Shown one piece after another: positions 6,820-14,759 of a stretch of 36,139 nt of DNA (position 1 is the first letter of the stretch; each line of letters begins with the position of its first letter). Source of the stretch: Streptomyces sp. IMTB 2501 (GTDB lineage Bacteria; Actinomycetota; Actinomycetes; Streptomycetales; Streptomycetaceae); assembly GCF_001953885.1 (NCBI RefSeq), contig NZ_MQUS01000054.1, positions 1-36,139 of the forward strand, read 5' to 3'. Both the position numbers and the translations under genes were made by a program. Under the pieces are notes generated by a model. That model saw nothing but the letters and a program-made list of their open reading frames with translations. It searched no databases and was not told where the DNA came from.

Positions 6820-9126
6820 TCAGCCGTCCAGGGTCAGCCGGGGCTTCGGGGCGTCCGTGCGGCCGGTCTGCGGGGGCCTGCTGCCCGCCCGGTAGGGCGC
6901 GGGCCAGCCGACACCCGGCCCCTCGTACCCCTGCTCGGCCGCCGCGTGCAGCGTCCAGTGCGGGTCGTACAGGTGCGGACGGGCCAGCGCGCACAGGTCC
7001 GTACGCCCGGCGAGAATCAGGGAGTTGACGTCGTCCCAGGAGGAGATCGCGCCGACGGCGATCACCGGGACCCCCACCTCGTGCCGGATGCGGTCGGCGA
7101 ACGGCGTCTGGTACGACCGCCCGTACTCCGGCCGCTCCTCCGCCACGACCTGCCCGGTGGAGACGTCGATCGCGTCCGCCCCGTGCGCGGCGAAGGCGCG
7201 GGCGATCCGCACCGCGTCCTCGGCGGTCGTACCGCCCTCGGCCCAGTCCGTGGCCGAGATACGGACCGTCATGGGCCGCTCGGCCGGCCACACCGCGCGT
7301 ACGGCGTCGAAGACCTCCAGCGGGAACCTCAGCCGCCGCTCCGGCGAGCCGCCGTAGGCGTCGGTGCGCCGGTTGGTGAGCGGGGAGAGGAAGCCGGAGA
7401 GCAGATAGCCGTGCGCGCAGTGCAGTTCCAGCAGATCGAAGCCGGCCCGCGCGGCCCGCCAGGTGGCGGCCGTGAACTGCTCACGGATGTCGGTGAGTTG
7501 GGCCCGGGAGAGCTGGCGCGGGGTCCGGCTGCCGGGTTTGTACGGCAGCGGGGAGGCGGCGACGAGGGGCCAGTTGCCGTGGGCCAGCGGCTCGTCGATG
7601 CCCTCCCACATCAGCTTGGTGGAGCCCTTGCGGCCGGAGTGGCCGAGCTGTACGCCGATCGCGGTGCCGGGCGCCTGGGTGTGCACGAAGTCGGTGACGC
7701 GCCGCCATGCCTCGGCCTGCCGGCCGGTGTAGAGACCGGTGCAGCCCGGCGTGATGCGGCCCTCCTCGCTGACACACACCATCTCGGTCATGACGAGCCC
7801 GGCCCCGCCGAGGGCGCGGGCGCCGAGATGCACCAGATGGAAGTCGCCGGGAAGGCCGTCGGTCGCGGAGTACATGTCCATCGGGGACACCACGACCCGG
7901 TTGCGCAGGGTCAGGCCGCGCAGCCGGAACGGGGTGAACATCGGGGGTGTGCCGGGCGGGCAGCCGAACTCGCGCTCGACCGCCTCGGTGAAGTGGGCGT
8001 CGCGCAGCCGGAGGTTGTCATGGGTGACGCGGCGACTGCGGGTGAGCAGGTTGAAGGCGAACTGGCGGGACGGCTGCTGGAGGTACAGGGGGAGGTTCTC
8101 GAACCATTCGAGGCTGGCCCGGGCGGCGCGCTGGGTGGAGGCGACGACGGGTTTGCGCTCCTCCTCGTAGGCCGCCAGCGCACCGGCCACGTCCGGCTGT
8201 TCCTGGAGACACGCGGCCAGGGCCAGCGCGTCCTCCACGGCGAGCTTGGTGCCGGAGCCGATGGAGAAGTGGGCGGTGTGCGCGGCGTCGCCGAGGAGGA
8301 CGACGTTGCCGTGCGACCAGCGGTCGTTGACCACCGTACGGAAGGTCGTCCAGGCCGAGTTGTTGGAGCGCAGGGGGCGGCCGCGGAGTGCTTCGGCGAA
8401 GGTCTTGGCGCAGCGTTCGATGGATTCGGGCAGGGTGACTTCGTCGAATCCCGCCGCCTTCCAGACCTCCTCGCGCATTTCGACGATCACGGTGGAGGAG
8501 TCGGCCGCATAAGGATAGCCGTGCAGTTGCATGACGCCGTGCTCGGTCTCGGCGATCTCGAAGCGGAAGGCGTCGAAGGGGAAGTCGGCGGCGAGCCAGA
8601 TGTAGCGGCACCGGTGTTCGGTCACCCGGGGACGGAACACATGGGCGTAGGTCTCGCGGATGGTGCTGCGCACACCGTCGGCGGCGATGACGAGGTCGTA
8701 CTCGGAGGAAAGGGCGTCCGGGTCGGGGGCCTCGGTACGGAAGTTGATCTTCACGCCGAGTGAGTGGCAGCGGTTGTGCAGGATCTCCAGGAGACGGCGC
8801 CTGCCGAGGGCGGCGAAGCCGTGACCGCCGGAGCGGTGCGTGACGCCGCGGTGGACGATGTCGATGTCGTCCCAGCGGACGAAGTCGCTTTGCAGGGCCT
8901 CGTAGACGACCGGGTCGGCATGTTCGATGCCGCCGAGGGTTTCGTCGGAGAGGACGACCCCGAAGCCGAAGGTCTCGTCGGGCGCGTTGCGTTCCCAGAG
9001 CGTGATGTCGCGGGTCGGGTCCAGGCGTTTCAGCAACGCCGCCGCGTACAGACCGCCGGGGCCGCCGCCGACGATCGCCACCCGGAGGGGGTGGTGGCGT
9101 GTCGTTCGCGACTGTGGGTTCGTCAT
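6820..9126 (-). CDS. 2-aminobenzoyl-CoA monooxygenase/reductase type fusion (also called salicylyl-CoA 5-hydroxylase/oxidoreductase)
   Basis: A 768-aa two-domain flavoprotein. Residues 1 to about 390 are a class A flavin monooxygenase: FAD site VAIVGGGPGGLYAAALLKR near residue 20, DLVIAADGVRSTIR, and LLGDAAHTAHFSIGSGTKLA. Residues from about 395 are an old-yellow-enzyme type FMN reductase: FTPFRLRGLTLRNRVVVSPM, HCAHGYLLSGFLSPLTNRR, TDAYGGSPERRLRF, and a C-terminal phosphate-binding stretch. The known homologue in Azoarcus evansii hydroxylates 2-aminobenzoyl-CoA and reduces the ring to a non-aromatic oxo-cyclohexenyl CoA ester. GTG 9144 would add six residues; ATG 9126 is closer to the family start. 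The enoyl-CoA hydratase precedes it by 112 bp on the same strand. Confidence 0.9.
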   Translation of the reverse strand: MTNPQSRTTRHHPLRVAIVGGGPGGLYAAALLKRLDPTRDITLWERNAPDETFGFGVVLSDETLGGIEHADPVVYEALQSDFVRWDDIDIVHRGVTHRSGGHGFAALGRRRLLEILHNRCHSLGVKINFRTEAPDPDALSSEYDLVIAADGVRSTIRETYAHVFRPRVTEHRCRYIWLAADFPFDAFRFEIAETEHGVMQLHGYPYAADSSTVIVEMREEVWKAAGFDEVTLPESIERCAKTFAEALRGRPLRSNNSAWTTFRTVVNDRWSHGNVVLLGDAAHTAHFSIGSGTKLAVEDALALAACLQEQPDVAGALAAYEEERKPVVASTQRAARASLEWFENLPLYLQQPSRQFAFNLLTRSRRVTHDNLRLRDAHFTEAVEREFGCPPGTPPMFTPFRLRGLTLRNRVVVSPMDMYSATDGLPGDFHLVHLGARALGGAGLVMTEMVCVSEEGRITPGCTGLYTGRQAEAWRRVTDFVHTQAPGTAIGVQLGHSGRKGSTKLMWEGIDEPLAHGNWPLVAASPLPYKPGSRTPRQLSRAQLTDIREQFTAATWRAARAGFDLLELHCAHGYLLSGFLSPLTNRRTDAYGGSPERRLRFPLEVFDAVRAVWPAERPMTVRISATDWAEGGTTAEDAVRIARAFAAHGADAIDVSTGQVVAEERPEYGRSYQTPFADRIRHEVGVPVIAVGAISSWDDVNSLILAGRTDLCALARPHLYDPHWTLHAAAEQGYEGPGVGWPAPYRAGSRPPQTGRTDAPKPRLTLDG

Positions 9127-9170
9127 GGCTTGTCGCACCCCCACTCTCGACTTCGCTCTGGCGGGGGACC

Positions 9171-9216
9171 CCCGTCGCGGCGGGGCCGCGTATCGATGCA
9201 GCTCCGCGCCCCTTCG
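9171..9216. repeat. Possible dispersed Streptomyces intergenic sequence
   Basis: In the 112 bp between the hydratase and monooxygenase genes, the minus strand reads AAGGGGCGCGGAGCTGCATC then GATACGCGGCCCCGCCGCG. From memory this resembles a GC-rich intergenic sequence scattered through Streptomyces genomes near gene ends (GGGGCGCGGGGCTGTATCGA-like). Next to it is the palindrome CGGGGG-A-CCCCCG at 9162-9174. Copy number cannot be judged from one window. Confidence 0.35.
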
Positions 9217-9238
9217 GTCCTCAGGTCGGCTTCCATGG

Positions 9239-10066
9239 TCACCGCCCCTGCCACTTCGGCGGGCGCTTCTCCGTGAAGGCCGCGTGGAACTCGGCGTAGT
9301 CCTCGCCGTTCATCAGCAATGCCTGGGTCGAGGCGTCCAGCTCGATCGAGGCCGCCAAGGGCATGTCCAGCTCGGCCGTCAGCAATGCCTTCGTCTGGGC
9401 GTACGCCAGGGCGGGGCCGTCGGCGAGGCGGCGGGCCAGCGACGCCGCCGCCTCGTCCGCGTGGCCCTCCTCCGTCAGTTCGCTGATCAGGCCGATGCGC
9501 TCGGCCTCGGGGGCCCGGACCGGTTCGCCCAGCATGAGCAGACGGGTGGCGTGGCCGAGGCCGACGACCCGGGGCAGCAGATAGGCCGCGCCCATGTCGC
9601 CGCCGGACAGGCCGACGCGGGTGAAGAGGAAGGCGAAGCGGGCGCTCGGGTCCGCCACCCGGAAGTCGGCCGCCAGGGCCAGGACCGCTCCGGCGCCCGC
9701 CGCCACTCCGTGCACCGCGGCGATCACCGGGAACGGGCACTCGCGGATCGCCCGTACGACCTGGCCCGTCATCCGGTTGAAGTCGAGCAGCTGGGCCGTG
9801 TCCATGGCGAGGGTGGCCCCGATGATCTCGTCGACGTCGCCGCCGGAGCAGAAGCCCCGTCCCTCACCGGCCAGCACCAGGGCACGTACGGCGCGCTCCC
9901 GGGACAGCTCGGCGAGCAGGTCGCGCAGGTCGGCGTAGGCGCCGAAGGTGAGCGCGTTGAGTTTGTCGGGACGGGCGAGGGTGACGGTGGCGACCCCGTC
10001 GGCGAGCTGGACCCGTAGGTGCTCCCAGTCGGAGGTGCGGGCGGCGGAGCCGGTGAAGGGACTCAT
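9239..10066 (-). CDS. Enoyl-CoA hydratase/isomerase family protein
   Basis: A 275-aa crotonase-fold protein, normal length. It has VTLARPDKLNALTFGAY, GEGRGFCSGGDVDEI (oxyanion hole and CoA site), and AAVHGVAAGAGAVLALAADF. In classical enoyl-CoA hydratase two Glu act on water: one in GGxxE and one in QPE. Here those sites read GAGAV and FLFTR, so neither is acidic. An Asp in GLSGGDMGAAYLLPR may be the acid/base. It could therefore be a ring hydrolase, isomerase or other crotonase rather than a plain hydratase. ATG 10066 has GGAGG nine bases upstream. It is the first gene of the operon containing the monooxygenase/reductase, and fits the beta-oxidation-like part of the route. Confidence 0.88.
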   Translation of the reverse strand: MSPFTGSAARTSDWEHLRVQLADGVATVTLARPDKLNALTFGAYADLRDLLAELSRERAVRALVLAGEGRGFCSGGDVDEIIGATLAMDTAQLLDFNRMTGQVVRAIRECPFPVIAAVHGVAAGAGAVLALAADFRVADPSARFAFLFTRVGLSGGDMGAAYLLPRVVGLGHATRLLMLGEPVRAPEAERIGLISELTEEGHADEAAASLARRLADGPALAYAQTKALLTAELDMPLAASIELDASTQALLMNGEDYAEFHAAFTEKRPPKWQGR

Positions 10067-10115
10067 GACGTGCGGCCTCCTAGGGCGGCGATGCCGTACG
10101 TTGCGCTGTCCCATG

Positions 10116-10145
10116 AAGTTATCACTTGTTTGTGACTGTCGTCAC
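10116..10145 (-). promoter_or_regulatory. Probable promoter and operator of the hydratase-monooxygenase operon
   Basis: On the minus strand GTGACG (complement of 10140-10145) and TAACTT (complement of 10116-10121) are 18 bp apart and fit -35 and -10 boxes. The inverted repeat GTGAC-TGTC-GTCAC (10132-10145) covers the -35. It shares TGACTGYCGTCAC with the ligase promoter at 3720-3732, which supports joint control of both arms of the cluster. Confidence 0.55.
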
Positions 10146-10359
10146 GAGAGCGCGACAGACGTCGGCCGGATTGGCCGAGTCCGGTCACATGCGTCACCGG
10201 TCCTCGACAGCGCCGTAACAGTGGGCACGGGCAGGCGAGGCGGGTCGTTCGCCGGGGTAAGCCGCTCGGTACCGGGCCGAAGGACCCGGGCGAAGCCTGT
10301 CCACGGCCTCTGTGGCCGGGCCCGTACCATTCCTAGTCGAAAGCAGGACAGCCTGCTCC

Positions 10360-10815
10360 ATGAACGGACTCGCCTTGCACGAACGCCCCACCGAATCGGC
10401 CTCCTGGCGCATCGCGCTGCCGCACACCGCGGCGGCGGTGCCCGTGGCCCGCGCCCTGGTGCGCACGGCCCTGGCCGAGGTGGAGCACACCGCCGACTGC
10501 GACACCGCGGAGCTGCTCACGGCGGAGCTGGTGGCCAACGCGGTGGAGCACACCGCCGGGCGCGGCCCGATAGAGCTGGTGGTGGAGCTGCTGCCGACCG
10601 GCTGCCGGGTCGAGGTGCACGACGGGGACCCGGCGCCGCCCGGCCATCTGGCCCGCCCGGTGATCGAGGAGCCCGACCTCTGGCAGGAGGGCGGGCGCGG
10701 GCTGCTGCTGATCCGCGCCCTCAGCTCGTCCTGCGGGCACCGCCCCACCCCGTCGGGCAAGGCGGTGTGGTTCAGACTGCCTGTGGTTCCCGCTCAGCGG
10801 CGGCGCTCGGCGTGA
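10360..10815 (+). CDS. RsbW-like ATP-binding protein (HATPase_c, anti-sigma/regulatory kinase family)
   Basis: A 151-aa single-domain GHKL ATPase. The N box is TAELLTAELVANAVEHTAGR, the G1 box VEVHDGDPAPP and the G2 region GGRGLLLIRALSSSCGHRP. Streptomyces has dozens of such proteins; the characterised ones bind or phosphorylate anti-anti-sigma factors, but no partner is encoded nearby. ATG 10360 was chosen because the family starts shortly before the WRIALPHTAAAVPVAR strand. The start is preceded by a small hairpin, AGCAGG (10342-10347) and CCTGCT (10352-10357), which includes the only purine-rich element that could bind the ribosome. A TACCAT (10325-10330) could be a -10 box. The last 44 bp overlap the convergent permease gene. 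Confidence 0.85.
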   Translation: MNGLALHERPTESASWRIALPHTAAAVPVARALVRTALAEVEHTADCDTAELLTAELVANAVEHTAGRGPIELVVELLPTGCRVEVHDGDPAPPGHLARPVIEEPDLWQEGGRGLLLIRALSSSCGHRPTPSGKAVWFRLPVVPAQRRRSA

Positions 10816-12220
10816 CCTCGGGGGCCGCCGTGGCCAGCGTGGAGTGCCGGCGGCCGTAGCCGGCGTAGATGAGCAGGCCCACCACGAGGAACACGGCGAA
10901 CTGCAGCCAGGTCTGCCAGCCGGTCTCGTACATCAGATACAGACAGAAGGCGACGCCGAGCAGCGGGCCCACGGGGTAGAGGGGCACGCGGAAGCTGCGG
11001 GTGAGGCCCGGTTCGCGGCGGCGCAGGGCGATGACCACGATGTTGACGACGGCCATGACGGCGAGCGTGCCGATGGTGCACAGGTTCATCACGGCGTCGA
11101 GGGAGGCGAAGGCCGCGGGGAGCGCGAAGACGACGGCGACGATCAGGGTGCCGGCGACCGGGGTGGAGGTCTTCGGGTTCACCTTCTCGAAGACGCGCGG
11201 GATCAGTCCGTCGCGGGACATCGACATCAGGATGCGAGTCTGGCCGTACATCACGGCGAGGACGACCGAGGCGATGGCGACGACCGCGCCGAAGGCGATG
11301 ACACCGCCGCCGACGGTGGAGCCGGTGACCTCGTTGACGACGTAGGACAGGGCCGCGGGGCGGCCGGCGACCTGCTTGCCGCCGATGGCGCCGATCGCGG
11401 CGACCGCGACCGCGCAGTACAGCAGGGTCACCAGGCCCATGCAGACCATGATCGCTACGGGGATGTCCCGGCGCGGGTTCTTCGCCTCCTCGCCGGCCGT
11501 GGTGATCGCGTCGAAGCCGATGTACGAGAAGAACGCGGCGGTGGTGCCCGCGCCGATGCCGCCGAGGCCGGCCGGCGAGAACGGGGTGAGGTTGCCGTGC
11601 TTGAAGGCGCTGTAACCGATGGCGCAGAAGGCCAGCAGGATGACCAGCTTCACGGCGGCCATGGCGGCCGTCGCCCGGGCACTCTCGCGCACCCCGCGCA
11701 CCAGCAGCACGGAGGCCATGGCGATGACGATCACGGCGGGGAGGTTCACGATCCCGCCGTCGCCCGGACCGGCGGACAGCGCGGCCGGGAGCTGCCAGCC
11801 GGTGAGGCTGTGCAGCAGTTCGTTGACGTACTGGCTCCAGCCGACGGCGACGGCCGAGATCGAGATGCCGTACTCCAGCAGCAGGCACCAGCCGACCAGG
11901 AAGGCGGTGGACTCGCCGAGTCCGGCGTAGGCGAAGGAGTACGAGGAGCCGGAGACCGGGATCGCGCCGCCCAGCTCCGCGAAGGAGAACGCGGTGAAGA
12001 CGCAGGTGATCGCGGCGAGGACGAAGGAGACGACGACGGCAGGACCGGCCTGGGCGACCGAGTCGGAGAGGCCGACGAAGATGCCGGTGCCGACGATGGC
12101 GCCGACGCCGAAGCAGATGAGCTGGAAGAGGCCCATGGTGCGCTTCAGGCCGTGTCCCTCGCGGTCGGCGCCGGATTCGGCGACCAGCAGATGCGGGGAC
12201 TTGATGCGGGGAGCGGGCAT
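10772..12220 (-). CDS. APC family amino acid permease
   Basis: A 482-aa inner-membrane transporter with about twelve hydrophobic segments, typical of amino acid-polyamine-organocation permeases. TM1 carries FGVGAIVGTGIFVGLSD, the broken-helix substrate site (GxGIF), and TM6 has FFSYIGFDAITTAGEEAKNP, the signature of the cationic amino acid transporter group. The N- and C-termini are hydrophilic and predicted cytoplasmic. It lies 110 bp downstream of the ornithine carbamoyltransferase gene on the same strand, so arginine uptake or arginine/ornithine exchange is the likely role, though the substrate is inferred from context. The ATG at 12220 has only a weak ribosome binding site. Its 3' end overlaps the convergent RsbW-like gene by 44 bp. 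Confidence 0.9.
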   Translation of the reverse strand: MPAPRIKSPHLLVAESGADREGHGLKRTMGLFQLICFGVGAIVGTGIFVGLSDSVAQAGPAVVVSFVLAAITCVFTAFSFAELGGAIPVSGSSYSFAYAGLGESTAFLVGWCLLLEYGISISAVAVGWSQYVNELLHSLTGWQLPAALSAGPGDGGIVNLPAVIVIAMASVLLVRGVRESARATAAMAAVKLVILLAFCAIGYSAFKHGNLTPFSPAGLGGIGAGTTAAFFSYIGFDAITTAGEEAKNPRRDIPVAIMVCMGLVTLLYCAVAVAAIGAIGGKQVAGRPAALSYVVNEVTGSTVGGGVIAFGAVVAIASVVLAVMYGQTRILMSMSRDGLIPRVFEKVNPKTSTPVAGTLIVAVVFALPAAFASLDAVMNLCTIGTLAVMAVVNIVVIALRRREPGLTRSFRVPLYPVGPLLGVAFCLYLMYETGWQTWLQFAVFLVVGLLIYAGYGRRHSTLATAAPEVTPSAAAEREPQAV

Positions 12221-12330
12221 GCGGGTGGTGCTCGTTTCTGGTGGTGCGGGCGACCGTGATGCAGTCGCGGCGGCGGCCTCGGCAGGGGTGGTGCCGGGCC
12301 GCCGGCCAGGATAAGGCCTGGTGACGCGGG

Positions 12331-13359
12331 TCAGGCAACGCTGTGTGAGGTACCCGCCAGGGTGGCCACGAGGACCGCCTTGATCGTGTGCATGCGGTTC
12401 TCGGCCTCGTCGAAGACGACGGAGTGCTCGGACTCGAACACCTCGTCGGTGACCTCCAGCTCGGTGAGCCCGTGCCGCTCGTGGATCTCGCGGCCGACGG
12501 CGGTGCCGAGGTCGTGGAAGGCCGGCAGGCAGTGCAGGAACTTCACGTCCGGGTTGCCGGTGGCGGCGAGGACGTCCATGGTCACGGCGTACGGGCCGAG
12601 CAGCGCGATGCGCTCGTCCCAGACCTCCTTGGGCTCACCCATCGACACCCACACGTCGGTGGCGATGAAGTCGACCCCGCGCACGCCCTCCTTCACGTCG
12701 TCGGTGAGGGCGATCCGGGCGCCGGAGGCGGCGGCGAGCTGCCGGGCCAGCTCGATGATCGTCTCGTCCGGCCACAGCAGCCTGGGCGCGACGATCCGTA
12801 CGTCCATGCCGAGCAGAGCGCCGGTGACCAGGTAGGAGTTGCCCATGTTGTAGCGCGCGTCGCCGAGGTAGGCGAAGGCGACCTCGGCCAGCGGCTTGTC
12901 GGTGTGCTCGGTCATGGTGAGCACGTCGGCGAGCATCTGGGTGGGGTGCCACTCGTCGGTGAGGCCGTTGTAGACGGGGACCCCGGCGTAGGTGGCCAGC
13001 TCCTCGATGACGCCCTGGCCGTGGCCGCGGTACTCGATGGCGTCGAACATCCGGCCGAGGACCCGGGCGGTGTCCTTCACGGACTCCTTGTGCCCGATCT
13101 GCGAGCCGGCCGGGTCGAGGTAGGTGGTGTGGGCGCCCTGGTCGGCGGCGGCGACCTCGAACGCGCAGCGGGTGCGCGTCGAGGTCTTCTCGAAGATCAG
13201 CGCGATGTTCTTGCCGCGCAGGTGCTGCGTCTCGGCCCCGGCCTGCTTGGCGGCCTTCAGCTCGGCGGCCAGCTCGACCAGGCCGCGGAACTCCTCGTCG
13301 GTGAAGTCCAGCTCCTTGAGGAAGTGGCGGCCGGCGAGGGCGGTCGGGACTGTCGCCAT
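12331..13359 (-). CDS. arcB: Ornithine carbamoyltransferase, catabolic context
   Basis: A 342-aa enzyme of the family's normal length. The carbamoyl-phosphate loop FEKTSTRTRCAFEVAA lies near residues 55-70. The central HGQGVIEELATYAGVPVYNG and DEWHPTQMLAD follow, and the ornithine loop is FLHCLPAFHD near residue 275. In the catabolic direction it splits citrulline with phosphate into ornithine and carbamoyl phosphate. The neighbouring arginine deiminase and amino acid permease support that role rather than arginine synthesis. It lies 62 bp after arginine deiminase on the same strand. ATG 13359 follows GGAG by ten bases. Carbamate kinase, which would yield ATP, is absent from the window. Confidence 0.93.
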   Translation of the reverse strand: MATVPTALAGRHFLKELDFTDEEFRGLVELAAELKAAKQAGAETQHLRGKNIALIFEKTSTRTRCAFEVAAADQGAHTTYLDPAGSQIGHKESVKDTARVLGRMFDAIEYRGHGQGVIEELATYAGVPVYNGLTDEWHPTQMLADVLTMTEHTDKPLAEVAFAYLGDARYNMGNSYLVTGALLGMDVRIVAPRLLWPDETIIELARQLAAASGARIALTDDVKEGVRGVDFIATDVWVSMGEPKEVWDERIALLGPYAVTMDVLAATGNPDVKFLHCLPAFHDLGTAVGREIHERHGLTELEVTDEVFESEHSVVFDEAENRMHTIKAVLVATLAGTSHSVA

Positions 13360-13379
13360 GGGGGGCTCCAGATGCGCTA

Positions 13380-13428
13380 AGACTACAGGGACCCTGGAAG
13401 TCTATACGAACTTTCACATTTTTATACG
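13380..13428 (-). promoter_or_regulatory. Palindrome and AT-rich island between arginine deiminase and ornithine carbamoyltransferase
   Basis: The 62-bp gap holds an interrupted palindrome AGACT-A-CAGGG-A-CCCTG-GA-AGTCT (13380-13403). Next to it is a strikingly AT-rich stretch for this genome, with TATACG twice, 20 bp apart (13403-13408 and 13423-13428), and GAAAGTTC between them on the minus strand. The stretch abuts the deiminase stop. It could be a regulator site, an mRNA-processing hairpin or an internal promoter (TATAGA on the minus strand at 13401-13406). I cannot match it with confidence to the ArgR box. Confidence 0.4.
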
Positions 13429-14645
13429 GCGCCTCGCTCCACGGGGCAGCTCATGCACCGGGGGCCGCCGCGGCCCCGGCCCAGCTCACTGCCCGGGATC
13501 TCGATCACCTCGATGCCCTGCTTGCGCAGGTGTGTGTTGGTCGTCGAGTTGCGCTCGTAGGCGACGACGACGCCCGGCTCGACGGCGAGCACGTTGCAGC
13601 CGTCGTCCCATTGCTCGCGCTCGGCTGCGTGCACGTCCTGGGTGGCGGTCAGCACCCGGATCTCGCCGAGGCCGAGGGCGGCGGCGATCGCGCGGTGCAT
13701 GTGCTCCGGCGGATGATCGGTGACCTTCAGCTCCTTCTCGCCGACCCCCGGTTCGATGGTGTACGAGCGCAGCATGCCGAGCCCGGCGTACTGGGTGAAG
13801 GTGTCGCCGTCGACCATGGTCATCACGGTGTCGAGATGCATGAAGGCGCGCCGCTTGGGCATGTCGAGCGCGACGATCGTGCGGGCCGAGCCGGCCGCGA
13901 ACAACTTGTGGGCGAGCATCTCCACGGCCTGCGGGGTGGTGCGCTCGCTCATGCCGACCAGGACGGCGCCGTTGCCGATCACCAGGACGTCGCCGCCCTC
14001 GATGGTGGAGGGGTGGTCGGCCTGCCCCTGGGACCAGACGTGGAACGTCTCGTCGCGGAACAGCGGGTGGTGGCGGTAGATCGCCTCGAAGTGGACGGTC
14101 TCGCGCTGGCGGGCGGGCAGCCGCATCGCGTTGATGGCGACCCCGTCGTAGATCCAGGCGGAGGTGTCGCGGGTGAAGAGGTGGTTGGGGAGGGGGCCGA
14201 GGAGGAAGTCGTCGAGGTCCATCACATGGAAGCGGACCGAGGTCGGCTCCGCGTGCGCCTCCAGGAACTCCCGCTTGGTCATGCCGCCCACGAGCGCCTC
14301 GGCCAGCTCGGGCGCGGGCAGGGCGGCGAAGGCGGCGCGCAGATGGTCGGTGGCGAGGGGGCCGTACTCCTTCTCGTGGAAGACCCGGTCGAGGACCAGC
14401 GTGCGGGCCTCGGGCAGTTCCAGGGTCTCGGCCAGCAGGTCGCCGAAGAGGTGGACGGCGACTCCGCGGTCCCGCAGGACGTCGGCGAACCCGTCGTGCT
14501 CGGCGCGCGCCCGGCGCACCCACAGCACGTCGTCGAAGAGGAGGGCGTCCTTGTTGCTGGGGGTGAGCCTTTTGAGCTCAAGGTCGGGCCGGTGCAGGAT
14601 CACGCGGCGCAGCCGCCCGGCCTCGGAGTCGACGTGGTATGCCAT
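13422..14645 (-). CDS. arcA: Arginine deiminase
   Basis: A 407-aa guanidino-modifying enzyme that hydrolyses arginine to citrulline and ammonia. Family signatures are present: LRRVILHRPDLELKRLTPSN at the N-terminus, DDVLWVRRARAEHDGF, HLFTRDTSAWI, EGGDVLVIG, FMHLDTVMTMVD (catalytic His and Asp) and the C-terminal GGPRCMSCP with the nucleophilic Cys, probably Cys397. ATG 14645 was chosen over the upstream start at 14720. It has AGGA seven bases upstream, matches the family start, and the longer version would read through a transcription-terminator hairpin. It heads an apparent arcA-arcB-permease operon. Confidence 0.94.
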   Translation of the reverse strand: MAYHVDSEAGRLRRVILHRPDLELKRLTPSNKDALLFDDVLWVRRARAEHDGFADVLRDRGVAVHLFGDLLAETLELPEARTLVLDRVFHEKEYGPLATDHLRAAFAALPAPELAEALVGGMTKREFLEAHAEPTSVRFHVMDLDDFLLGPLPNHLFTRDTSAWIYDGVAINAMRLPARQRETVHFEAIYRHHPLFRDETFHVWSQGQADHPSTIEGGDVLVIGNGAVLVGMSERTTPQAVEMLAHKLFAAGSARTIVALDMPKRRAFMHLDTVMTMVDGDTFTQYAGLGMLRSYTIEPGVGEKELKVTDHPPEHMHRAIAAALGLGEIRVLTATQDVHAAEREQWDDGCNVLAVEPGVVVAYERNSTTNTHLRKQGIEVIEIPGSELGRGRGGPRCMSCPVERGAV

Positions 14646-14699
14646 GCCTCCATCCTGGCCGTAGCCGCCCGTCTTCACGCCCTTCTCGACCGTTTCCGC

Positions 14700-14738
14700 C
14701 CCTTCCTGTTCTCGTCCCATTGACGAGAACAGGAAGGG
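14700..14738 (-). terminator. Strong terminator hairpin between pnkp and arcA
   Basis: A perfect 17-bp inverted repeat, CCCTTCCTGTTCTCGTC at 14700-14716 and its complement at 14722-14738, with a 5-nt loop. It lies 22 bp after the pnkp stop codon and before the arcA start on the same strand, so it most likely ends the hen1-pnkp transcript and isolates the arc operon. Confidence 0.85.
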
Positions 14739-14759
14739 CGCGTATACGGCCGGCCGGTC

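Noticed and set aside
13400..13430. ArgR (ARG) box
   Set aside because: AT-rich and partly palindromic, but does not fit the ARG box consensus well enough to name.
14645..14720. N-terminal extension of arginine deiminase to the start at 14720
   Set aside because: The extension would be encoded by the terminator hairpin and does not match the family start.
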